Assembly (NCBI RefSeq): GCF_902488535.1
Contig: NZ_CABTWO010000010.1
Coordinates: 21,177 to 85,176, forward strand
Reading direction: 5' to 3'
DNA length: 64,000 bases
Source: an uncultured Mobiluncus sp.
GTDB lineage: Bacteria > Actinomycetota > Actinomycetes > Actinomycetales > Actinomycetaceae
Numbering within the stretch: the stretch's first letter is position 1; every line of letters starts with the position of its first letter. Positions 1 to 8,388 of the stretch are shown here, piece after piece. The notes under the pieces are model-generated. The model was not told the origin of the DNA, did no database searches, and saw only the letters and a program-made list of their open reading frames with translations. Position numbers and translations under genes: made by a program.

Positions 1-379
1 TACAGGCGTAGACCGAAGCGCCATCACTCATGAGAGTAATCCCCGCCAGGTCTTCCACCCCCATCTTTGACAAGGTCGCTACGGCCACGCGAATCTGTTG
101 CAGGGAAACGCCGGTGTCGAGCAGGCGCTTGACTACCTTTAGCAACAGGCAGTCCCGGAAAGAATAAAGACGCTGTGAGCCCGAACCGCGGGCATTGCGC
201 ACGGAAGGTTCCACTAAACCGGTACGAGCCCAGTAGTCGAGCTGCCGATAGGTAATCCCGGCTGCCTTGCAGGCAGTCGGTCCGCGAAAACCGGTTTCTT
301 CGTCGATGACCGGCAGGGTTTCACCAAACAGCATCCCCTGCTTTATCTGCGGTACTCCAGACTTGCTTGGCTTTTCCAA
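1..379 (-). CDS. MerR-family transcriptional regulator, Rv1830 type (3' part outside window)
   Basis: Only the N-terminal ~126 residues are in the window; the gene runs off the left edge. Reading from a TTG start at 379, preceded by GGAGG five bases upstream, the protein has a winged-helix MerR core: a segment GPTACKAAGITYRQLDYWAR, then GLVEPSVRNARGSGSQRLYS and the helix around LLKVVKRLLDTGVSL. This closely follows the mycobacterial Rv1830 family as I remember it. An internal ATG at 334 is a possible alternative start but lacks as good a ribosome site. It lies downstream of the FtsR-like MerR gene and GarA in the same order as the mycobacterial garA locus. The effector and targets cannot be read from the sequence. 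Confidence 0.85.
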   Translation of the reverse strand, partial: MEKPSKSGVPQIKQGMLFGETLPVIDEETGFRGPTACKAAGITYRQLDYWARTGLVEPSVRNARGSGSQRLYSFRDCLLLKVVKRLLDTGVSLQQIRVAVATLSKMGVEDLAGITLMSDGASVYAC

Positions 380-459
380 GGCAACCTCCGTTCAAGTGTG
401 TTTCTATTTTAGATTATGCACCATAGAAACGTGGGCAAATGTGCGCGGCGCGCCCAAAC

Positions 460-484
460 CTTGCACTTAAAGTTTAAGTGCAAG
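460..484. promoter_or_regulatory. Perfect long palindrome, candidate MerR operator
   Basis: Two 12-base arms, CTTGCACTTAAA and TTTAAGTGCAAG, flank a single central G. It lies between the two minus-strand merR genes, about 80 bases upstream of the TTG start of the Rv1830-type regulator and after the end of the FtsR-like gene. MerR dimers bind long inverted repeats near promoters, so an operator for one of these two proteins is a reasonable inference. There is no T-run after either arm, which argues against a rho-independent terminator. Confidence 0.6.
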
Positions 485-528
485 CTAGGCCGGAAAACAA
501 ACCCATTTCCGCACCTAGCAGCAAAAGC

Positions 529-1266
529 TTACAGTTCCTCAACTCCGACGCTCAGCAACGCCTCGGCCAGAGACGCCAATTGCGCCGAAAGCTCCACCGC
601 CCGTATCTGGGCGCGATCCTTGGCGGCGGCGTTATTTTTTTGCCGTTCCGGGGCGACCACTCGGTCAATCAAATCCAAAATCGCATTTACGGCCGAGTAA
701 ACGGAGCGTAAATTGCGTGGCTCTATGCCCTGCTTTTCTAAGACTTCCAAAGCCTGCACCACCCCGACCGTACCGGAAGAAAATCGGGAGGAAAAATCCG
801 GGCTAATGAGTTTGGCATTGACTGCCTTTTCCAGCAGCTCCTCGGAAGCCCCGGTATAAACCAGCAAATCTTGCAGCGTAATACGTGAGCTTACGGGCAG
901 ACGCATCTGGCCCTCCGAAGCCACGACTCGCATGACCGGCTGTACCGGCAGTGGTTCCTCCCCAAAATCCAGCAGCCGCAGATTTTCGCCAATCTGATTC
1001 AGCGGTAGGTAACTGTCACGCTGGGCTTTCAAGGCATAGCGAATGCGCTCTAAATCAGCCAAAGAATAGCCACGGTATCCATTGGGCATCCGGGCCGGAC
1101 ACACAATCCCGTGCTTCTCAAAATTGCGCAGCTTCGCCTGAGATACTGAAGGAAATTCCTTCACGATGATCTCATGGACTCGTCCAATGGACATAGTCGG
1201 CTCATGACTTACATCCGGGGGCCACGAGCTGCCAACGTCATTGACCTTTCGGGCTACCTGGTTCAT
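529..1266 (-). CDS. MerR-family regulator, FtsR/Rv1828-like
   Basis: A 245-residue protein with a MerR winged helix near residues 25-100 (SIGRVHEIIVKEFPSVSQAK, then GIVCPARMPNGYRGYSLADL) and a longer C-terminal all-helical region. Length, domain pattern and position right after garA match the Rv1828/FtsR family; the corynebacterial member activates ftsZ, but that role here is inference. The ATG start overlaps the garA stop codon as ATGA, indicating translational coupling. No cysteine-rich metal-binding C-terminus is seen, so it is not a metal sensor of the classic MerR kind. Confidence 0.85.
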   Translation of the reverse strand: MNQVARKVNDVGSSWPPDVSHEPTMSIGRVHEIIVKEFPSVSQAKLRNFEKHGIVCPARMPNGYRGYSLADLERIRYALKAQRDSYLPLNQIGENLRLLDFGEEPLPVQPVMRVVASEGQMRLPVSSRITLQDLLVYTGASEELLEKAVNAKLISPDFSSRFSSGTVGVVQALEVLEKQGIEPRNLRSVYSAVNAILDLIDRVVAPERQKNNAAAKDRAQIRAVELSAQLASLAEALLSVGVEEL

Positions 1267-1709
1267 TTCTTAAAATTCACCGCCGGGTAGTAAGCCAATC
1301 GAAACTTGCCAATCTGGACTTCCTCCCCCGGTGCCAGCAGGTGAGACTCGACTCTCTCGCGGTCAATATAGGTGCCGTTGAGGGAGCCGACGTCACGAAC
1401 CAAGTAACCGTTTTCTTGGCGGAGGAACTCGCAATGCCGGCGCGAAACCGTCACATCGTCGAGGAAAATATCCGACTTGGGGTGCCGGCCCGCAGTAATG
1501 CGGTCCGTATCAAGCAGGAAACGCGCTCCTGCGGAGGGGCCACGCTGTACGATTAGCAGTGCCGAACCTGCTGGCAGAGCCGCGACAGCATCCTCGTCAG
1601 CGGAGGACAAAACCCGCTTACCCAGTTCTGGTTCCGCCTCAGGAACGCCACCTATAGCCCCGAAAACTGCAGTTTCAGTAGGGTCCGGTCCTGGAATCGT
1701 GTCCGACAC
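1263..1709 (-). CDS. garA: FHA-domain regulator GarA
   Basis: A 148-residue protein with one forkhead-associated domain at about residues 50-140. Phosphothreonine-binding signatures are GRHPKSDIFLDDVTVSRRH and GSLNGTYIDRERV. The N-terminus carries TETAVF, which lines up with the ETTSVF kinase motif of mycobacterial GarA; Thr13 would correspond to the PknB site, while the adjacent PknG site is Glu here. In mycobacteria GarA controls glutamate and 2-oxoglutarate metabolism after phosphorylation. The start is GTG at 1709 behind AAGGAGGA. It is the first gene of a tight operon with the FtsR-like gene. Confidence 0.9.
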   Translation of the reverse strand: MSDTIPGPDPTETAVFGAIGGVPEAEPELGKRVLSSADEDAVAALPAGSALLIVQRGPSAGARFLLDTDRITAGRHPKSDIFLDDVTVSRRHCEFLRQENGYLVRDVGSLNGTYIDRERVESHLLAPGEEVQIGKFRLAYYPAVNFKK

Positions 1710-1881
1710 TTCGTCCTCCTTTTGAGAAAATTTCGATATCTCTACTTTAGTGGAACCGCCGCAAAAAAGTTAACCGATTTGTTACTTTTCGGTCTGTCAC
1801 AGGCTAGAACGGTACTCCAGGCTCTAAAATGGCATTTGCACGTAAGTATTGAGATGGCAATCAGGTCAAAGGGGAAGTACA

Positions 1882-4800
1882 GTGACGGACGCAGCCTCCC
1901 GGGGATGGGCGCTTTCTCTGACTGATACGCAGGTCGGAGTCACTCCCCTGGCTTCTCCCGCCGCCGCGCTGACTTTTCCCTTTTCCGCCAATTCCCTGAA
2001 CGCGACCTATCGCCAGCTGCGCACCGGCGGTATTTTCCCGCTTTCTGCCGCCGATGGGGGCACAGAGGCGCAGCTCACCACCGCCGAACACTGGCATTGG
2101 CTCTTGGCGAACCGGCGCGATGGACTGGATTTACAGCTGGCTTTCGGTTTCCTCGCCGCAAACCGCGGCAACCTCCGATTTCCGGTTTTTCAGTCCCGCT
2201 TGACACCCGAACCTGACCGTCCGGTGGGCTACTTACGGCTGGCTAAGGACGAAAAACTGCAGCTCAACAGCACGTTGGTGCGCCTCTTGCAGCAAAAGTT
2301 TCAGATTCCGTCCCGCTGGGTCGGGGCGGGCCGAACCGCCCGCGGCCTCAATCTCGACGCCATTCTCGACGCCTTAGAGCAAGCTCTCCAAGACAGTCCC
2401 CTTAGGGCCAAAATGCACCTGGAACGCCAAGCTGCCGTGGGATTGGCTCATCTCAGTTGGTCGCCGGCGCTGACCGACCTGAAAGCCCACCTTGAGGATT
2501 ACCGCAGCTCCGCCCTGGTGCAGCGCTACGCCGCCAGCAACGCCCCCACCCAACTCTCCGCGGATACCGCAGACACTGCTCCCCTGGCTGCAGATATTTT
2601 CGCACCGCTAAAAGCCGACCGTAAACAACTGCAGGTGCCGAAGTTTTTTGGTCAAGGCCACAGCCTCATTCTCTCTGGGGCCCCGGCGACAGGCAAAACT
2701 GATGCCGTCGTAAACACCCTGGCACAGTCCCTAGTGCAGCAACACTCCGTGCTGGTGGTGGGCAGCCGAACCAGCCTAAAGCATCTGCGCAGCCGGGTTC
2801 GCAAAGCCGGGTTTGAACACGTGTTCCTCACCCTCGACCCGCAAGCCGCCGACCGTGATGAGCGCAGCCGGGCGTTACTGCGGGCAGCTTGGGATCGACC
2901 GGTCAACGCTGACGCGAGTTACCTCGATTCCTGCCGAGCTTCCCTGAAAACCTTGTCTCAAGATTTGGATCTGTACCTCAACCAGATTCACGAGGTTGGC
3001 CCCAACCATGTTTCCGCGTGGCAGGCCTATACCGCGCAAATCATGACCGCCGCTGAGCTGGAGCCCGAGGAACGCGTTTTGGCAGGCCGCCTGGCGGCGG
3101 CTCCGAACTTCCCCTACCTGTCTCATGACCGGTCCGCCGCGGTGAAACTTGGTAAAGAACTGGCAAATCTGGATGCCAACTCGGTGAACGGCCTCGGCGC
3201 TAATCCCTGGTCCCTGGTCGGCGAAACCGCACGCAGCGTGGACCGTACGGAACTGAAATTGGCGTTGAAAGCCCTGGAACAAGCCATTACCCAAGCCCAC
3301 CCCGCTGTGTTGGAAATCATGTCCGCCACTTCTGAACTGCAAGCTTGGCCGATTTTTGCCCGGTGGCTCGACTTGTTAGAAATTGGATACGGCAGGGCTC
3401 CCGTGGAACTGACCGAAGCGGAACGCCACGCGGTCACTTCTAGCATTGAAACTTTGCAGCAGTCCCTGCGAGACTTGTGGGACGAGGCCACTCCCCTGCT
3501 GGAAATTGCCGCTCCCGCCTATCGCTCCGGTAAAGACCTGGATTTGTTAATGGATGCCCGCCACGCGGAAGCCTCCGGTGGTTTTACCCGTAACAGTCGT
3601 CGCAAGGCCGTGCTGGCGCAGTTACAGCCCTACCTCAACGGGCCGGTCACCCCCAACAAGGTAGCGGACCTGTTGGAGGACCTCAACGCCTTGCGAATGC
3701 GCGCCGAAGCCTTGGGCTCACAAATTAGCGCCAACCCCGTGCTGGGACTGAAAGATTTTGATGCCCTGGCTGACGACGCCACCGAAAAATTTGCAAATCA
3801 CGCTGACACGGTGCTCAGCGCCATTGAATTGAGCCGGTATCTGCCCAACCGCCGCTCAGATTTGGAGTCTTTGATGCCGCTGGCTCGCCAGGGCGGGCAT
3901 CTAGGTCAGCAGGTACGGGCCATCTCCGAGGCTTTTGCTGACGTTTTGCAGTCTTTGCAGGTGTCCAGCCCGGATTTGGAAGCCTGGTCACAAGGCCTGC
4001 CGCCCCTGGGCCGTTACCTGCAGGTTCGTAAGGTCTGGGGGACGTCTCTCAGCTCTGAGGACTCGACGTTAGATGATATTTTGGCTTTCCGCGCGCTGAC
4101 CCCCAAGTTGAAAGCCTTGGGTCTGGATGACCTGGTCGGGTGGGTGGCCGAAGGGAAGCTCAGCGGAATGGCTATTCAAGGAGTGTTGGAACACGCCCTG
4201 TCGGTCGCGGCGGTACGGGAGCGTCAGCGGGCTTTGTTGCAGCAGGGTTTCGAGCCCGAGACACACGCAGCTCAGGTGGAACGACTGTCGCTGAACTGCA
4301 CGGAGACTCGCCGCGAAATCGTCAATCAGGTTATTGCTGCGGCAGGCGGGTTCGCACAGCGAGCCGATAAACAGATTCTGCGCCGTTTCGGGGCACGATT
4401 GCGTGAAGAGAACTTTTCCATCCGCCAGGCTTTACGTGACGATTTGGAAGGAGTCCTGACCCGCACTCCGATTGTGGGCCTGACTCCGCTTGAGGTCATC
4501 ACTTATTTGCCTAATTTTGCTGATGAAACCCCCCGTTTTGATGCCGTGGTCATTTTGGACGCAGCCGAGCTGCCATCCGGAGCCGTGGTGAAGGCCCTGG
4601 CCGGAGCCACTCAAGCCATGTTTGTGGCGGCCCTGCCCGCTACCGTGAGTTTTGCAAAAGGCCGGGCGCGCAGCGTTTACGAAGCCGCCAAGTCGGCGGG
4701 TTTCCCCGAATACGAATTGACTGCTCGCTACGGCCAGGATTTGACCTCCACCCCCGGTCACTTGGCGCGGCTGTTGAGACCCGACAAGTTAGACACGTGG

Positions 4801-6981
4801 CCGGTGGCGCAGGTTCAGGCCCACCCGGTTTCAATCCTCGAGTTCCCCGCGGTGCATCGCCCCCTGCCCCTGGACCTAGCCAGTGAAAATCCTGGCTGGA
4901 GCGGTCTTGGCGCCGACTACGTGTGGTTTGAAAAGGCCGGAAACCTGTTGATGAATCTGTGCCTAAAGAACCGCGGTAAATCCATCACTGCACTGACTTG
5001 GACGTCTGAACTGGCGGCGGGAATCCGCTGGTATCTCGATGAAGCTAACCGCCAGGGTGAAATCAATCTGATGAATCTTCGGGTCACTCACCTCGGTGCC
5101 GCCACAGCCGCATTCCCCAATGCGGATTCCACCGCACCGGGGCTCGGCGGAGGTTATAACGATGGTGAAGGTCAAGCTCCCTGCGATTTATTGGTGTGTT
5201 TCCTGGGTTCCACGGCTCAGCCGGAACCAATAAAGACTTCTCTCGGTCGGGATTTGTCCTTGGCTTGGACGCAGGCTTTGCTGCAAACTAACGGTCAGGT
5301 GCTGTTCGTGGTGAACCGGGACCTCGACCAGAGTGAGCTGCCCGCCTTGCTGCAAGATGTGTTGAATAGTTCAGGTACCGAACGTGATAACGCCCCCGTT
5401 TCGGCGGTGCGAGATTATCTGGCCAAGCTGCTGGGACATGCCGGGCTGGAAGTTCGCACCAATTTGGGGCCGGCTCCGTTGCGCCTGGATTTGGCGGTTC
5501 GCGGCGACGCGGGGGCACCTTGGCTGGGTCTAATTTTGGACGGCCCCGAACAGCTACAGGTGCGTTCCGCCTGGGATCGAGAAGTCGGTATTCCCCAGTA
5601 TCTGCTGGAACATTGCGGTTTCGGCGCTATCGAACACGTGTATTTGACTCAGCTGATGGAAAACACTGATGAAGTGACCCGGCGTCTCGTTTCCATAGCC
5701 CTGGATCTGGCGTTCCCCGGTGACGTGACGGACGGTTCGGTGGCGAGTGACGACCGCTACACTTCACCCTCGCGTATCGCGGCGGCCCAAAATAACCGCG
5801 GTGACGAGCCTTGGGAAGTTCCCGATGAAGATGCGTGGGATTTGCCCTTGCCTCTGCGCGAGGAGTTGGCGCGACTTCAAGCCGACAAACCAACCGTCGC
5901 CCCCGCACCGACGATATCCCCGGCAGAGACCGCGCCCCCGTCTCGTGAACCCCAGCCGGAACCTTCTGCCCCCACCCCACCTCCCGCGGAACAGCTCCCG
6001 GCCCGTATCGAGGACCTCCCCCCGGCGGCGCAACGGAAAACCAGTTCGGTACTGCCGGTCATCGCCGATATGCCCCCCGATGCCTTTACGCACCTGAATC
6101 GCAGGGAACTCACTGAAACTCGTGACGCCCCCACCTTGGGAGACCAACTGGGAGCGCAAGAAACCGACCTTTTCATGGAATTAGCCCAAAGTTCCGGGCC
6201 GGACGCGGAACTCGGCAAGATTTCTAAGCCCGGTCTGGGCGCGTTCGCGCCTCTTTTTGCGCCTGAGGCACCCAAGGACAGTTCAGAAAAATCGGCTGGC
6301 GTACCGACTAGTGCGCCACCGCTAAAGAACCCCGTGCCTCCACCCTCCGCACCGGCGGTTTCCGAGTCGACAACTCCCAGTTTTACCGCGCAAATTCCAA
6401 CCAAGGCCGATGCTAAAACGGTCCCGCAACCGTTCGTACCCCGCGGCAAACCCCTGCAAAACCAGTGTTCCAAGGAAGTCCTCGATGATTTACAGGATCC
6501 CGCTAACGCTGCCGCCGTGGCGGACGCGTTGTCACAAGTGCTCTACACAGAAGGTCCGATTGGCGCGCCTCGACTGGCTAAACTCGTCGCCGATGCGTTT
6601 GGCATGCAGCGGCTACACTCGAAACGCCGCCAACGAATTTTGGAATTGCTGGATTCCGAAGTTCATCAAACAGTCACGAAATTCGGTACCTTTGTCTGGC
6701 CTGCCGGAACTTCAGCTCAGGAGTTCAACGTTTTTAGAACCGGATCGATTTATGGGCAGCGCGCCCTGGTGGACATCTGCGATGAAGAGTTCAATAACGC
6801 ATTGACTTGGGTTATTGACACGCAACAGCCCCTTGAAGACGAAACCTCAGAAGCGGTGGCGCGTGTGTTGGATCTGACTCCGGCTCGCACCGATATTCGT
6901 CAACGTATGCAAGCCGGGCTGAAATCTTTGGAGCAGGCCGGGCGTTTGCGGCGTCAGGCGGGTCACCTGTATCTGCAATAA
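1882..6981 (+). CDS. Giant DUF4011/DUF3320 helicase-like protein with degenerate motifs
   Basis: About 1,699 residues from a GTG start at 1882 behind GGGGAAG; an in-frame ATG at 1849 has no ribosome site. The N-terminal ~250 residues follow the DUF4011 pattern (LQLAFGFLAANRGNLRFPVF, PVGYLRLAKDEKLQLNSTLV). Walker A is intact (GAPATGKT, residues 266-273). The expected DEAS Walker B is LDAAE near residue 893, and the usual superfamily 1 Arg-finger region is not recognisable. Around residue 1220 a segment resembles the Vsr-like nuclease domain of this family, but the catalytic acid is replaced (LGLILDGP). A Pro-rich linker spans about 1330-1525, followed by a DUF3320-like winged helix (GPIGAPRLAKLVADAFGMQR). 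DUF4011-helicase-Vsr proteins include the Hhe antiphage factor. The domain call is fairly sure; the function is unknown. Confidence 0.8.
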   Translation: MTDAASRGWALSLTDTQVGVTPLASPAAALTFPFSANSLNATYRQLRTGGIFPLSAADGGTEAQLTTAEHWHWLLANRRDGLDLQLAFGFLAANRGNLRFPVFQSRLTPEPDRPVGYLRLAKDEKLQLNSTLVRLLQQKFQIPSRWVGAGRTARGLNLDAILDALEQALQDSPLRAKMHLERQAAVGLAHLSWSPALTDLKAHLEDYRSSALVQRYAASNAPTQLSADTADTAPLAADIFAPLKADRKQLQVPKFFGQGHSLILSGAPATGKTDAVVNTLAQSLVQQHSVLVVGSRTSLKHLRSRVRKAGFEHVFLTLDPQAADRDERSRALLRAAWDRPVNADASYLDSCRASLKTLSQDLDLYLNQIHEVGPNHVSAWQAYTAQIMTAAELEPEERVLAGRLAAAPNFPYLSHDRSAAVKLGKELANLDANSVNGLGANPWSLVGETARSVDRTELKLALKALEQAITQAHPAVLEIMSATSELQAWPIFARWLDLLEIGYGRAPVELTEAERHAVTSSIETLQQSLRDLWDEATPLLEIAAPAYRSGKDLDLLMDARHAEASGGFTRNSRRKAVLAQLQPYLNGPVTPNKVADLLEDLNALRMRAEALGSQISANPVLGLKDFDALADDATEKFANHADTVLSAIELSRYLPNRRSDLESLMPLARQGGHLGQQVRAISEAFADVLQSLQVSSPDLEAWSQGLPPLGRYLQVRKVWGTSLSSEDSTLDDILAFRALTPKLKALGLDDLVGWVAEGKLSGMAIQGVLEHALSVAAVRERQRALLQQGFEPETHAAQVERLSLNCTETRREIVNQVIAAAGGFAQRADKQILRRFGARLREENFSIRQALRDDLEGVLTRTPIVGLTPLEVITYLPNFADETPRFDAVVILDAAELPSGAVVKALAGATQAMFVAALPATVSFAKGRARSVYEAAKSAGFPEYELTARYGQDLTSTPGHLARLLRPDKLDTWPVAQVQAHPVSILEFPAVHRPLPLDLASENPGWSGLGADYVWFEKAGNLLMNLCLKNRGKSITALTWTSELAAGIRWYLDEANRQGEINLMNLRVTHLGAATAAFPNADSTAPGLGGGYNDGEGQAPCDLLVCFLGSTAQPEPIKTSLGRDLSLAWTQALLQTNGQVLFVVNRDLDQSELPALLQDVLNSSGTERDNAPVSAVRDYLAKLLGHAGLEVRTNLGPAPLRLDLAVRGDAGAPWLGLILDGPEQLQVRSAWDREVGIPQYLLEHCGFGAIEHVYLTQLMENTDEVTRRLVSIALDLAFPGDVTDGSVASDDRYTSPSRIAAAQNNRGDEPWEVPDEDAWDLPLPLREELARLQADKPTVAPAPTISPAETAPPSREPQPEPSAPTPPPAEQLPARIEDLPPAAQRKTSSVLPVIADMPPDAFTHLNRRELTETRDAPTLGDQLGAQETDLFMELAQSSGPDAELGKISKPGLGAFAPLFAPEAPKDSSEKSAGVPTSAPPLKNPVPPPSAPAVSESTTPSFTAQIPTKADAKTVPQPFVPRGKPLQNQCSKEVLDDLQDPANAAAVADALSQVLYTEGPIGAPRLAKLVADAFGMQRLHSKRRQRILELLDSEVHQTVTKFGTFVWPAGTSAQEFNVFRTGSIYGQRALVDICDEEFNNALTWVIDTQQPLEDETSEAVARVLDLTPARTDIRQRMQAGLKSLEQAGRLRRQAGHLYLQ

Positions 6982-7046
6982 TTTGCAAATGTTGAAACGT
7001 CGTCGCCTCTCAGGGTTTAATGACGGTAAGTGATTGGAGCTCACAG

Positions 7047-7907
7047 ATGTCAAAACAGAAAAAAGGATCTTCCAAGCCTAATCTGACGGTGTCCAAACCC
7101 GGCAATCGTTCCGGCACTATTCTGGCTATTGTGCTGGTGGCTGTCGTGCTGGCACTGATTATCGTGTTTGTTAAGATTGCTAGCACAAAGCACGAAATGA
7201 CTGCTCAACCTACAGACACCATCGCTGGTACGCAAACGATGATTGGTTTTGCCGAACCTCAAACCTATGCTGCCGGACGGGGAATCTGGCTCAAGGGTGG
7301 CAAAGTCTTGACTAACGATGAAATCACCGCCGAATCGAAAAAAGGCACCAAAGTCCTGGAACTGTACTACGACTACTTGTGCAACATCTGTAATGACGTC
7401 GAAGACCAGCTCAACAAAGGTAAACAGCTCAATGACTTGGTCGAGGGTGGTAAGGCCATTGTCGTGCTGCGCCCGACCTTGACTCATGCTCAGCAGCTGA
7501 AGTTCCCCAACATTGCTTATTCCGCTAATAATCTCATGTATTGGACGGCAGAAAATCAGCCCGACAAGCTATGGGAGCTCAGCAAGGACTTGACCAAGTT
7601 CGCCATGGACAACTACAAGTCCGCCGATTACGAAAAGAACCAGAACAATACCGAATGGGCAAAAACTATTCGTGAACCTGATGCCGAGCTAGCTAAAATA
7701 GCTGGTGAACACGGTATTGATTACAGTTCTGTCCCCCCGGCGACGGAGCAATCCGGACTTATGCCAATTAATATTTTGGCTGAGCAGCGTCTGAAGAGCC
7801 TCGGCCGAGAAAATGCCGGAACTCCCCTCTACATTGCCAACGGTCACCCCGTTGACATGAGCGGAATCGGGAAAGACGACAAGCTGCTAGAGAAAGCTAC
7901 CCTCTAG
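7047..7907 (+). CDS. Membrane-anchored DsbA-like thioredoxin-fold protein
   Basis: A 286-residue protein with a basic N-terminus, one membrane segment at about residues 24-43 (TILAIVLVAVVLALIIVFVK) and an extracytoplasmic thioredoxin fold. The redox motif is CNIC at residues 112-115 following YYDYL, and a Thr-Pro pair in AGTPLYI fits the cis-proline loop. This is the architecture of actinobacterial DsbA-like oxidoreductases that form disulfides in exported proteins. The start at 7047 is preferred over an upstream ATG at 7020 because GGAG sits seven bases before it. A DsbA-like protein of this kind often works with VKOR, which is not in the window. Confidence 0.85.
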   Translation: MSKQKKGSSKPNLTVSKPGNRSGTILAIVLVAVVLALIIVFVKIASTKHEMTAQPTDTIAGTQTMIGFAEPQTYAAGRGIWLKGGKVLTNDEITAESKKGTKVLELYYDYLCNICNDVEDQLNKGKQLNDLVEGGKAIVVLRPTLTHAQQLKFPNIAYSANNLMYWTAENQPDKLWELSKDLTKFAMDNYKSADYEKNQNNTEWAKTIREPDAELAKIAGEHGIDYSSVPPATEQSGLMPINILAEQRLKSLGRENAGTPLYIANGHPVDMSGIGKDDKLLEKATL

Positions 7908-7995
7908 AAGCCAGTCTTTAGGACCGGTTTAGCGCTCATTGCGGCATTTTGGTCGGGCGCGACGATACGCCACACCAGCAGGCGTGAATCGGGGT

Positions 7996-8388
7996 CTATT
8001 CCTGGGGTCGAAAACTCAGGGCCACCGAATTCATGCAAAACCGGTTGCCGGTCGGCGTTTGGGGCGCGTCAGGAAACACGTGTCCCAGGTGGGAGCCGCA
8101 GTTTGCGCAGCGAACTTCAGTGCGCACCATGCCGTGAGAGGTATCGGTGACTTCGCGTACCGCGCCTGGTTTCGCCTCGAAGAAACTCGGCCATCCGCAC
8201 CCGGAATCAAACTTTGTGTCGGCATCGAACAGCGGCTCCCCGCACGCCCCACAACTGTAGAGGCCGTCACGTGTTTCATCGAGCAGTTCTCCGGTGCCCG
8301 GTCGCTCCGTAGCGGCTTGCCGCAATACTGCATACGCGCGGGGGCTCAGCCGTTCTTTCCATTCCTCGTCGCTGACATTGATAGTCAT
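7996..8388 (-). CDS. msrB: Peptide-methionine (R)-S-oxide reductase MsrB
   Basis: A 130-residue protein of normal MsrB length. Zinc ligands are Cys46/Cys49 (CGACG) and Cys94/Cys97 (CANCG). The catalytic cysteine is Cys118 in RFCMNSVAL, and Cys64 in SGCGWPSF is the usual resolving cysteine. It reduces methionine-R-sulfoxide in proteins with thioredoxin as donor. Its ATG overlaps the uvrA stop as ATGA, so it is the second gene of a uvrA-msrB unit and probably translationally coupled. Confidence 0.96.
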   Translation of the reverse strand: MTINVSDEEWKERLSPRAYAVLRQAATERPGTGELLDETRDGLYSCGACGEPLFDADTKFDSGCGWPSFFEAKPGAVREVTDTSHGMVRTEVRCANCGSHLGHVFPDAPQTPTGNRFCMNSVALSFRPQE

